Source of the DNA: Clostridia bacterium
GTDB taxonomy: Bacteria; Bacillota; Clostridia; Christensenellales; Aristaeellaceae
Assembly (NCBI GenBank): GCA_900769875.1
Contig: CAAGII010000069.1
Span: forward strand, 1-64,000
DNA length: 64,000 nt
Direction: 5' to 3'
Shown: positions 17,451-25,748 of the stretch, piece after piece
Position numbering within the stretch: the first letter of the stretch is position 1
Layout: each line of letters starts with the position of its first letter
Notes under the pieces: generated by a model
Databases searched by the model: none
What the model was told of the DNA's origin: nothing
The model's input: the letters and a program-made list of their open reading frames with translations, nothing else
Translations under genes and position numbers: made by a program

Positions 17451-18476
17451 TTACTTATCCACGCGGACGCGCGGGTCAACCAGACCGTAGCTGATGTCAA
17501 TCAGCAGCGAACCGAGCAGGGAGACAATCGAGTAGAACATCTGAATGGCAAGCACCAGCTCGAAGTCGTTGTTATTCAGACCCTGCCAGTAGAGCTTACC
17601 CATGCCGGAGAGGGAGAACGTGTTCTCAATAACCACCGAGCCGGAGAAGATGCTCAGGAACCAGCCCAGAATGCTGGTGATAACGGGCAGCAGCGCATTG
17701 CGCCACGCATGGGAATAAATAACGACCTTTTCCTTCAGGCCCTTGGCACGGGCGGTGCGGATGTAGTCCATGGACAGGGATTCAATCATGGCCGAGCGCA
17801 CATAGCGGGTCATGCCGCCCAAGGAACCGAAGGTCATAACAATCACGGGAAGAGAAATATGGTGGAGCTTATCCACGAACTCCTCCCAGGAGCCTGCAGC
17901 GTAGGTTGAGCCTGGTGTTTTCATGCCCATGACCGGGAATAGCGGCCACAGCACACAGAACAGGAACATAAACACCAGCGCGATGATGTACACGGGAATG
18001 CTGTAACCCAGCATGGTAACGACCTGCGTCGTTTGGTCGAACTTGCTGCCTTTATGTACAGCGCAATAGATGCCCAGCGGGATCGTGATGCCCAGTGCGG
18101 CAATGGTTGAGAAGATGTTGATGAAGATGGTATTGGCCATCGGGTCAACGATGACCTCCACCACGTTGCGCTTATACAGGTTGGAATAGCCGAAATTTCC
18201 CTGCAGGATACCATTGAAGGTTTTACCGTCAGTATCGGTCCATAAGCCCATCCATCGTAGGTAACGGACAATCAGCGGATCGTCCAGGCCCATCTGCGCA
18301 CGCAGCTGCCTGTACATCTGGTCGTACTGTTCGGGCTTGAGATCCTTCTTCAAGGGTTCCAGCTCAGCACGCGCCGGATCCGTTGGTATCAGATTGTAAA
18401 GCATGTACATCAGCAGGGAGACAATCAAGAACACGATCACGATGTACACGCAGCGTTTCAGAATATATTTGCCCAT
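17451..18476 (-). CDS. oppB: OppB-type permease
   Basis: 341 residues. TM1 is near the start (YIVIVFLIVSLLMYMLYNLI) and is followed by an extracellular loop longer than in many OppB proteins (about 30-100, rich in charged residues). The coupling loop is YIRTARAKGLKEKVVIYSHAWRN (in two parts), and the C-terminal TM pair ends VDPRVRVDK. The ATG at 18476 has only a weak AAGGGG ribosome site 10 bases upstream. It forms the membrane pore with OppC. The genes run oppA-B-C-D-F with gaps under 20 bases from oppB onward. Confidence 0.95.
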   Translation of the reverse strand: MGKYILKRCVYIVIVFLIVSLLMYMLYNLIPTDPARAELEPLKKDLKPEQYDQMYRQLRAQMGLDDPLIVRYLRWMGLWTDTDGKTFNGILQGNFGYSNLYKRNVVEVIVDPMANTIFINIFSTIAALGITIPLGIYCAVHKGSKFDQTTQVVTMLGYSIPVYIIALVFMFLFCVLWPLFPVMGMKTPGSTYAAGSWEEFVDKLHHISLPVIVMTFGSLGGMTRYVRSAMIESLSMDYIRTARAKGLKEKVVIYSHAWRNALLPVITSILGWFLSIFSGSVVIENTFSLSGMGKLYWQGLNNNDFELVLAIQMFYSIVSLLGSLLIDISYGLVDPRVRVDK

Positions 18477-18576
18477 CCGGCGTCGCCCCTTTTGCTGCTA
18501 TTTACCAAGGCAGTCCGCTTCATGCACGGCCCTCGGTATGGCATGATGATTCGGTTAGCCCCGGCATGAACACAAA

Positions 18577-18604
18577 GGGGCGGGCGCATGTTGTGCCCGC
18601 CCCC
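18577..18604 (-). terminator. Hairpin between oppA and oppB
   Basis: GGGGCGGGC / GCCCGCCCC stem with an ~10-base loop, followed leftward by TTTGTG. It lies 35 bases after the oppA stop. It likely acts as a partial terminator or RNA stabiliser that lets oppA be made in excess, a common arrangement for ABC importers. Confidence 0.6.
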
Positions 18605-18638
18605 TCGTGTCACTCAATGGTGGAACTGGTGGAAGGAA

Positions 18639-20540
18639 TTACTCAGCAACCGTGGCGTACACAATCGCCTGCGAGAAGTCCCAGAAGGAATCCTGAGTGT
18701 AGTTCTCCAGCCAGTCAGGGTACATGGTGATGTACACGTTGCTGTACAGCGGGATCTGCGGCACGAACTCGTTCCAACGCTGGATGAACAGCTGCCACAG
18801 AATCAGGTAGGCATCGGTATCGGTGGATTCAACACCGTACACCATCTTCATGGTCAGCCAGTCCAGCACGTCGTCGAACAGGTAGTTCAGGTTGTAGCCC
18901 AGAGCCACCAGCTCAGGATCGGAGGTGAAGGAGTAGGACTGATCGTACAGGGGGGTGAAGTTGGAGGCCAGGTTGAACATGCCGTAGGTGGGCACGCCGT
19001 ACTTGTCACCCTGAGAAGCGTCACGATAGTAGAAGTTCAGCAGCTCGGTGAAGGTCATGACGTTCTGGTTGATCTGCACGCCGGCAGCCTTGGTGGCATC
19101 GGCCTCAGCCAGCATCACCTTCAGCAGGTCGGACACGGGGTTGCCCTCGGAGGAGGACCACTCGATGATCAGGGGCATCAGGATGCGGCCATCAGCCAGG
19201 GTCACATTGTGCACATAGGTGCCAGCTTCCTCAGCGGTGACTTCCTTATAGCGCACGCCCTCGGTCCACTCGCCGCCCTCAGCGTTCAGGGTCCAGCCGT
19301 CTTCCACCAGCAGGGCCACAGCCTCTTCGGGGTTGTAGGCGTAGTTGTTCAGGTTGTTGTCCAGCCACTCCTCGGAGTCCTTGTACTGCCACAGCGCGGT
19401 GCCGTAGGGGCCGTTCACAACGCCGCCCCAGCCCTTGCAGAAGGTGTTGGCGAACTCGTTGCGGTCCAGCAGCTTGATCAGGGCCTGACGGACGGCGATG
19501 AACTGGGTCGGGCCAAAGTCGCAAGCGAAGTTGATCATGCCGTAGCCGGGACGATCGAACTGCACGTACTCAAAGCCGCCGTTCTCGATGATGTCCAGCG
19601 CGGTGTTGATCTGAGTACCATCGGTGATGGTATCGTAGAAGTTGAAGGAGCCGGTCTTGATGGCATCAGCCCAGGTGGCATCCTCAGCCCTGACGATAAC
19701 GATCTTCTTGATGGAAGGCTTCACGCCCTCGAAGTTGCCGTTGTAGTTGGTGTTGATGGTGAAGGTCGCCTGCAGGGCACCCTTGTCATAGGCCACCAGG
19801 TTGTAGGGGCCAGCAGACACGCGGTCCTCGCCAGCGTAGAAGCGAACCTTCTCCACATGGGCCTTCAGGGCATCAGCGGTGAAGTCGCCGGTGATGTAGC
19901 AGCCTTCGCCGTCGTCAACCAGGTCATAGCCCTCACCCAGCCAGTACTTCATGCTGTGCGCAGCATAGGAAGCATAGGACAGGTCATAGAAGTAAGGCAG
20001 GTATTCGGCCTCGATGGTCACGGAGAAGGTGTAGTCGTCCAGCAGACGCACGCCGGAGACATAGGGCACTTCGCCATTGGAGTATTCCTCGCCACCAACG
20101 ATGGTGGTGTTGGCAGTGGACTTGCCGCCCAGATCAGCCAGAACCTTGGAGCAGGCCCACACAGCATCCCAAGCAAAGTCCTTGGCGGTGATGGCCTCGC
20201 CGTTGTTGTACACCAGACCCTCGTTGATGGTCACGGTGAAGGTCTTGGAGCCGTCGGCGTTCTCCTCAGTGGTCAGCTCCTTGGTGACGGTGGGGTTGAC
20301 CACCAGCGCGCCACCCTGATCGGTCACGACCGTAGCGCAGTCGTCCGACAGATCACGGATCATCTTGTCGGTAGCATTGTTGGTCCAGTAGGAAGTGTAC
20401 CAGAAGTCGCCGCCAATCTCGGTGCTGGAACCGTAGACGATGGTGCCCTTCTCGGCCGGAGCTTCCGCAGTTTCCGCAACAGCAGCAGCCATGGTGAACA
20501 CCATGCTCACAGCCAGCAGAAGAGCAAGAAACTTCTTCAT
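18639..20540 (-). CDS. oppA: Oligopeptide-binding protein OppA, no lipobox
   Basis: 633 residues, family-5 extracellular solute-binding protein. The signal peptide (MKKFLALLLAVSMVFTMAAA) is followed by a signal-peptidase-I type site (AVA, then ETAEAP). There is no cysteine near it, so the mature protein should not be lipid-anchored, which is unusual for a monoderm binding protein. GGGAGG lies upstream. The body has family features such as VNPTVTKELTTEENADGSKT and FTVTINEGLVYNNGEAITA (a lobe-I signature), then FAWDAVWACSKVL. Its gene heads the opp operon and is separated from oppB by a hairpin. It delivers peptides (or another SBP_bac_5 ligand such as nickel chelates or oligosaccharides; peptide is the default) to the OppBCDF complex. 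The RCC1 domain on OppC might help retain it; that is speculation. Confidence 0.92.
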   Translation of the reverse strand: MKKFLALLLAVSMVFTMAAAVAETAEAPAEKGTIVYGSSTEIGGDFWYTSYWTNNATDKMIRDLSDDCATVVTDQGGALVVNPTVTKELTTEENADGSKTFTVTINEGLVYNNGEAITAKDFAWDAVWACSKVLADLGGKSTANTTIVGGEEYSNGEVPYVSGVRLLDDYTFSVTIEAEYLPYFYDLSYASYAAHSMKYWLGEGYDLVDDGEGCYITGDFTADALKAHVEKVRFYAGEDRVSAGPYNLVAYDKGALQATFTINTNYNGNFEGVKPSIKKIVIVRAEDATWADAIKTGSFNFYDTITDGTQINTALDIIENGGFEYVQFDRPGYGMINFACDFGPTQFIAVRQALIKLLDRNEFANTFCKGWGGVVNGPYGTALWQYKDSEEWLDNNLNNYAYNPEEAVALLVEDGWTLNAEGGEWTEGVRYKEVTAEEAGTYVHNVTLADGRILMPLIIEWSSSEGNPVSDLLKVMLAEADATKAAGVQINQNVMTFTELLNFYYRDASQGDKYGVPTYGMFNLASNFTPLYDQSYSFTSDPELVALGYNLNYLFDDVLDWLTMKMVYGVESTDTDAYLILWQLFIQRWNEFVPQIPLYSNVYITMYPDWLENYTQDSFWDFSQAIVYATVAE

Positions 20541-20731
20541 GTTGAGTTTTCCTCCCTTTTCTTATTTTAAAGCACGTGTATGTACTTCGCCTTCTATTTT
20601 CGCACACTTATGAACAAATTGCAAGAACTATTTTCTCCAGTTGCGAAAAAAACCTCAATATTTCCCCATCTTTTGACGTATCGGCTGTATCTTTGCCCCT
20701 TTTACGGGTCGCGCCTGCACTTAAGGCAAAG

Positions 20732-20968
20732 TCATGGCCCGTCCCCGGGCAGCACCAGAACGCAGCCCTGCCTGTCATCGTACACCATGGAATATGCTTT
20801 GATGCCGGGTGCGTCAGGATTGGCCGCGTAATCGACATCCGGCCATTCCTTCAGCACGCTGAGAATTGCCTGCACCGGTCTCGCTGACACAATCGTTTGC
20901 CGGCAGCGCCCAAACAGGCTGGCAATCCATGATCCTGCAACAGGCACGTGAAGCAGCAGAGCGAACAA
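20732..20968 (-). CDS. Small hypothetical ORF or gene remnant
   Basis: Up to 78 codons in the 540-base space between oppA and the PocR kinase. The last ~50 residues look like real protein (VQAILSVLKEWPDVDYAANP, DAPGIKAYSMVYDD, then QGCVLVLPGDGP), while the front is weak and the ATG has no ribosome site. I recognise no family. It may be the end of a lost gene. The rest of this space holds the AT-rich leader of oppA and the promoter of the next gene. Confidence 0.25.
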   Translation of the reverse strand: MFALLLHVPVAGSWIASLFGRCRQTIVSARPVQAILSVLKEWPDVDYAANPDAPGIKAYSMVYDDRQGCVLVLPGDGP

Positions 20969-20985
20969 TCATATGCATCTCCCCA

Positions 20986-21014
20986 TTGCGCAGCAGAAGA
21001 CCGCATGATATAAT
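20986..21014 (+). promoter_or_regulatory. Promoter of the PocR/PAS hybrid kinase gene
   Basis: -35 TTGCGC (20986-20991), 17-base spacer, -10 TATAAT (21009-21014). It lies about 70 bases before the start codon. Confidence 0.7.
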
Positions 21015-21082
21015 GAATATGAGATATTGTAAGATGCTCTGAAACGCAATCACCATTCGCTCGTTGCGCAGGAGGAAAATGC

Positions 21083-24000
21083 ATGCAGCACGCCCGTGAA
21101 ACGGAAGCCCACAGGGCAGGCAGAGGCCTGCAGGAATTTTGCGATATGAACCAGCTCTACAAGCTGCTGGACAACTGGTCCAAGAGCTGCGGCATGGCGA
21201 CGGTCATTGTGGATACGCAGGGCAACCAGGTGTCCGAGGACTTTGGCGTGACGGAGTTCTGCCAACTGGTTCAGAGCTGTGAAAGGGGCAAGGCATGCTG
21301 CTGGGCAACATGGAAGGCGGATCTGGACGGCGCTTATGAATGCCCGCTCGGCTTCTGGGATTTTTCGATTCCGCTTGTCCTGCCGGACGGTCAGGTGCTG
21401 GGCAAGGTGCTGGCCGGACAGGCGCTATCCACCACGCAGAGGGATGAGGCCATCCTACAGAGAACGGCGGAGCTGGGGCTGGATGACGCGACGGTCAGGG
21501 ATGTTCTTTCACGCGTCCGCAGAAAAACCGAGAACGAAATGCGCAGCGCCTACGCGCTTTTGAAGGAAACGCTCAATTTCTTTGTGGAAAAAAGCTATAC
21601 CATCTGGAAGGCGAAAAACGACCTGAGACGCGAGCCAGCCAAGAAGGACAGGGTGCTTTCCCAGATCACGCAGCTCATGTACAGCTACAACCTGACGGTG
21701 AACCTTGCCACGGAGGACTATACCCTGATTACGGGTACGGGCATGGAGCGCACCGTGGACGAATACACCAGGCACAGCGATTACAAGGAGCTGAGGGCGT
21801 TTCAGAAAAGCATCATTCATCCGGCGTATCAGGGGCGCTTCAATGAGCTGACCGACTTCACGTCGGCAAGGAGCAACCTGTCCGAAAACGGATACAGGGG
21901 GTCGCTTGAGTATCCGGTGCTGTATCCCGGCGACGTGGAATACGAGTGGCACGAAATCAACGTGTTTGTGGACACGGAGGACGACGGGACAAGAATTGCG
22001 AACATTCTGGGCCGTGACATCACGCAGGCCCACAATGCGCAGGAAAAAAGTGAAAACGAGCTGCGCGCGGCAGCCGCGAAAAACCAGATTCTGTCCGAGC
22101 TGACGAAAATGCTCTACAGCTACAACCTGACGCTGAATCTGCGCACAGGCAAGTACAGCATGATTATCGGCACCGGCATGACGCGGTTCATGGAGATCTT
22201 CAAGTCCACCGACGATTATGAAACGGCGTACAGCAGGAAGATACCCTACCTTGATCCGGAGTACATCCAGCAGTTTGCGGCGCTTGCCAGTCTGGACGCG
22301 CTCCGGGCGAGAACCCGCGCCAACGGCTTTATCGGGAATCTGGAGTACGGCGCGCTGACCGATTACGGCGAGGAATGGCACGAGATCAACGTGTTCATCA
22401 GCACGGACGAGGCGGGCGAGCCCATTGCCAATATTCTGGGGCGCGATATCACGGAGGCGCACAAGCGCCAGGAACAGCGCGAGAACCAGCAGAAGGCCGC
22501 CATGGCCCGCGACCAGCTGCTTTCCGGCGTGACCAAGATGCTCTACAGCTATAACCTGACCGTCAATCTGGAAAGCTGGAAATACTCGCTCATCACCGGT
22601 ACCGGCATGAATCATGTGCTGGAAACGATGCGGCAGCATGACGACTATGTGCTGCTCCACGCAAAGCTTTTGCATGTGATCGCTCCGGAGGATCAGGAGA
22701 AATTCGAGGGCCTGGTGGGGATCGCGGCGCTGAAGGAGGGCAGCCCCGCAACGGGCTTTGTCGGCACGGTGGTCTGCCGCGCCCTTATGGGAGAGACCAG
22801 CGAATGGCATGAGGTCAATCTCTTCATGGGAACCAATGAGGACGGCACGCCCGTGGCCAACATTCTGGGGCGCGACATCACGCAGACGCATGAGCAGCAG
22901 GAGGCCAAGGAACGCGAGCTGAAGGCCTCTGCGGCGAAGGATCAGATTCTTTCCGACATCACCAAAACGCTCTACAGCTACAACGCCACGGTCAATCTGA
23001 ACACGGGCAAATACAGCCTGATTATCGGCACGGGCATGGAGGAAATCATCCGGCATTTTGCGCGGACGGACGATTACGAAACGGCCTGCGGCTATCTGCT
23101 GGAAAAGGCGCTGCCGGAATACCCGGAGGAAATGAACCGGAGATTCTCGCTGGCGGCTCTTCGCGAGCAGCAGAACCTGAGAGGACACATCGGCCAGATC
23201 GAGTATGCCGCCAGAACGGAGAAGGGAATCGGCTGGTATGAGGTCAACGCCTTCATGGGCGTGGACGAGGAGGGCAACCCCACCGCCAATATTCTGGGGC
23301 GTGATGTGACCGAGACCCATGAGGCGCAGGAGCGGCGCGAGAACGAGCTGAAGGCGGTTGCGGCCAAGGATCAGATACTGTCCAACATCACCAAAACCCT
23401 GTACAGCTACAACCTGACGCTGAATCTGCAAAGCGGCCGCTACAGCCTGATTGTGGGTACGGGCATGAAGGACTTCGTGAGCATATTTGAATCCACGGAC
23501 GATTATGAAACTGCGTACCGGCAGAAGATTCAGTATGTGACAGCGGATTATCTGGACGCCTTCGCACGCTTCAGCAGCCTGACAGCGCTGCGGAGCAGAA
23601 GGAACGAAAACGGTTACATCGGCAATCTGGAATATTCCGTCCAGACAGACAAGGGCATTGAGTGGCACGAAATCAACATCTTCCTCGGTACGGATGAAAA
23701 TGGCGCGCCGATTGCCAACATCCTCGGCCGCGATATCACCGAGGCGCATGAGCAGCAGGAAATCAAGGAGCGCGAGCTGCGCGCCTCCGCGGCAAGAGAT
23801 CAGCTGCTTTCCGGCATCACCAAGCTGCTGTACAGCTACAATATGACGGTCAACGTGAAAACCGGCGAGTTTACGCTGATCACCGGCACCGGCATGACGG
23901 ACGTGGTGATGGCCATGAAGGAGGCAAAGAACTACGACGAGGTGTACCGCAAATTCCTCGTCGAGGTGAATCCCGACTACCGGCAGCAGGGCATCGGGCT

Positions 24001-25375
24001 GATGGATCTGGCCAACTACAGAGGGCAGCAGGAAAAGACCGGTTATCTGGGCACGGAGGAATTTCCGATGCACCGCAACGGCGGCGTCGAATGGCACGAG
24101 ATCAACGTGTTCGCGGGCGTTGATGAGGACGGCGAGGCCATCATCAACATCCTCGGCCGCGATGTGACCGAGGCGCACGACAAGGCGGATACCAAGGCGC
24201 AGCTGGAGATTGCCAATGCCGCCAGCGCGGCGAAATCCGCGTTCCTGTTTAACATGTCCCACGACATCCGCACGCCGATGAACGCGATCATCGGCTTTAC
24301 GGAGCTGCTGGAAAAGCATCTGGACGATCAGAAGCTTGCCCGATCCTACATCAAAAAAATCCAGACCTCCAACGACTTTCTGCTCTCGCTGATCAATAAC
24401 GTGCTGGAGATGGCGAGGATTGAAAGCGGCAAGGCCACGCTGGATGAAACCTACTGGGACGTGCGTGCCTTCAACGATACGCTGTTTTCGATGTTCGACT
24501 CCCAGATGAGGGAAAAGGGCATCACGTTCACGCGGGTTAACAGGGTCATCCACCCGGATGTGCTCTGCGATGAAACAAAGCTGCGCGAAATCTTCCTGAA
24601 TATCCTGAGCAACGCGCTGAAATACACGCCCACCGGCGGCAGGGTCAGCATGAACCTGACGGAGATTCCCTCCGATCGCCCCGGCTACGGCATGTATCAG
24701 ACCGTGATTGAGGATACGGGCATCGGCATGTCCGAGGAGTTCCTCCCACACCTGTTCGACGAGTTCTCCAGGGAGCGCTCCAGCACCGAAAGCAAGCTCA
24801 ATGGCACCGGGCTGGGCATGCCGATTGTCAAGAAGCTGGTGGAGCTGATGCAGGGCACCATCATCGTGGAGAGCAGGGTGGGCGTGGGCACGCGCATCAC
24901 CGTCACGCTGCCCCACAGAATCGCGCAGGAGGAGGATACCCGGAGGCTGCTGGAAAAGGCGCACGGATACGACGAAAGCCGCTTCGCGGGCAGGCGCGTG
25001 CTCCTCGCGGAGGATAACGAGCTCAACGCGGAAATCGCCATCACCATTCTGGAGGAGGCGGGCTTTCAGGTGGAGCACGCTGCCGACGGCGTCATCTGCG
25101 TGGATATGATGGAGAAGGCCGAGGCGGGCTATTATGACCTGATTCTCATGGACATCCAGATGCCGAACATGGACGGCTACCGGGCAACGCAGACCATCCG
25201 CAAGCTGTCCGACCCGCGCAAGGCGAACATCACCATCGTCGCCATGACGGCGAACGCGTTTGAGGAGGACAAGCGGAACGCCTATCAGGCGGGCATGAAC
25301 CTGCATATCGCCAAGCCCATCAAGGTGGATGAGCTCATGAATGCGCTGACGGAAATTTTGAAGGGACAGATGTAA
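21083..25375 (+). CDS. PocR-type hybrid histidine kinase with six tandem PAS-like modules
   Basis: 1430 residues, no membrane segment, so cytoplasmic. The ATG at 21083 lies 7 bases after GGAGG; an ATG four bases earlier is out of frame and stops at once. Residues about 20-185 resemble the PocR ligand-binding domain, with the Cys motifs QSCERGKACCW and YECPLGFWDF. From residue 189 come six modules (189, 334, 477, 620, 763, 906), each starting D-Q-[IL]-L-S..TK.LYSYN.T.N and ending EWHEIN.F..TDE.G.P.ANILGRD.T. They are PAS-like in size and outline. Then HisKA with His1060 (MSHDIRTPMNAIIGF), an HATPase domain, and a receiver with Asp1357 (ILMDIQMPNMDG). No output domain is present. PocR domains bind small ligands such as hydrocarbon derivatives, and the Cys pairs could hold a metal or sense redox. 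Confidence 0.92.
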   Translation: MQHARETEAHRAGRGLQEFCDMNQLYKLLDNWSKSCGMATVIVDTQGNQVSEDFGVTEFCQLVQSCERGKACCWATWKADLDGAYECPLGFWDFSIPLVLPDGQVLGKVLAGQALSTTQRDEAILQRTAELGLDDATVRDVLSRVRRKTENEMRSAYALLKETLNFFVEKSYTIWKAKNDLRREPAKKDRVLSQITQLMYSYNLTVNLATEDYTLITGTGMERTVDEYTRHSDYKELRAFQKSIIHPAYQGRFNELTDFTSARSNLSENGYRGSLEYPVLYPGDVEYEWHEINVFVDTEDDGTRIANILGRDITQAHNAQEKSENELRAAAAKNQILSELTKMLYSYNLTLNLRTGKYSMIIGTGMTRFMEIFKSTDDYETAYSRKIPYLDPEYIQQFAALASLDALRARTRANGFIGNLEYGALTDYGEEWHEINVFISTDEAGEPIANILGRDITEAHKRQEQRENQQKAAMARDQLLSGVTKMLYSYNLTVNLESWKYSLITGTGMNHVLETMRQHDDYVLLHAKLLHVIAPEDQEKFEGLVGIAALKEGSPATGFVGTVVCRALMGETSEWHEVNLFMGTNEDGTPVANILGRDITQTHEQQEAKERELKASAAKDQILSDITKTLYSYNATVNLNTGKYSLIIGTGMEEIIRHFARTDDYETACGYLLEKALPEYPEEMNRRFSLAALREQQNLRGHIGQIEYAARTEKGIGWYEVNAFMGVDEEGNPTANILGRDVTETHEAQERRENELKAVAAKDQILSNITKTLYSYNLTLNLQSGRYSLIVGTGMKDFVSIFESTDDYETAYRQKIQYVTADYLDAFARFSSLTALRSRRNENGYIGNLEYSVQTDKGIEWHEINIFLGTDENGAPIANILGRDITEAHEQQEIKERELRASAARDQLLSGITKLLYSYNMTVNVKTGEFTLITGTGMTDVVMAMKEAKNYDEVYRKFLVEVNPDYRQQGIGLMDLANYRGQQEKTGYLGTEEFPMHRNGGVEWHEINVFAGVDEDGEAIINILGRDVTEAHDKADTKAQLEIANAASAAKSAFLFNMSHDIRTPMNAIIGFTELLEKHLDDQKLARSYIKKIQTSNDFLLSLINNVLEMARIESGKATLDETYWDVRAFNDTLFSMFDSQMREKGITFTRVNRVIHPDVLCDETKLREIFLNILSNALKYTPTGGRVSMNLTEIPSDRPGYGMYQTVIEDTGIGMSEEFLPHLFDEFSRERSSTESKLNGTGLGMPIVKKLVELMQGTIIVESRVGVGTRITVTLPHRIAQEEDTRRLLEKAHGYDESRFAGRRVLLAEDNELNAEIAITILEEAGFQVEHAADGVICVDMMEKAEAGYYDLILMDIQMPNMDGYRATQTIRKLSDPRKANITIVAMTANAFEEDKRNAYQAGMNLHIAKPIKVDELMNALTEILKGQM
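21647..24180 (+). repeat. Six in-frame tandem repeats of 429-435 bp
   Basis: Units begin at 21647, 22082, 22511, 22940, 23369 and 23798. The first is 435 bp and the spacing between the following ones is exactly 429 bp. Each encodes one PAS-like module of the hybrid kinase. The most constant segments are at the two ends (LYSYN..; ANILGRD), while the middle varies, as expected for duplication followed by divergence. Confidence 0.9.
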
Positions 25376-25477
25376 CCTGCGGAGATTCCGTTTCGGACAG
25401 CATCTCAGAGGGTATTGCGGGGCGTGCCGTGCCAATATGCCGCCTGATCACGAAAGGTGATGGGAAAAGCAAGCGTG

Positions 25478-25559
25478 CAATCAAAATGAGCAGGATCTGA
25501 TCTGCCCTTGCGTTGCTCAGAGAATGCAAGGCGGAACAGGTCATGCTTCATTTTGATTG
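25478..25559. repeat. 82-bp imperfect inverted repeat with 12-bp perfect ends
   Basis: Ends CAATCAAAATGA (25478-25489) and TCATTTTGATTG (25548-25559) are exact complements. The inside is an imperfect continuation (CCTTGC / GCAAGG around the centre). It lies in the 373-base gap between the PocR kinase and the next lipoprotein gene, which otherwise shows no gene. It could fold as a long RNA hairpin or be a small non-autonomous mobile element. Confidence 0.6.
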
Positions 25560-25748
25560 TATCGAAATTGTCGCCATACGACCCGGATACGCAGAAGCAG
25601 AAACCCAACGATCACCAAAGGGCAGGAAGCGGCGCTCCTCACGGAAAAGCGGACAGGAGCAGGAAACTGCCCCGGAATGCATGAACCGCCGCAGGATGGG
25701 CAGGGACGTGCTGTATCCGCGGCGGGATAGCACAAAGGAGGAAGTCGG

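Noticed and set aside
20541..21082. Riboswitch or T-box upstream of oppA or the kinase gene
   Set aside because: I looked for conserved hairpins with a terminator and a specifier-like bulge and saw only an AT-rich leader, a possible gene remnant and a plain promoter.
21647..24180. Regular 429-bp repeats as a possible CRISPR or satellite array
   Set aside because: The repeats are in frame, encode PAS-like modules of one kinase, and lack the short repeat/spacer pattern of CRISPR.
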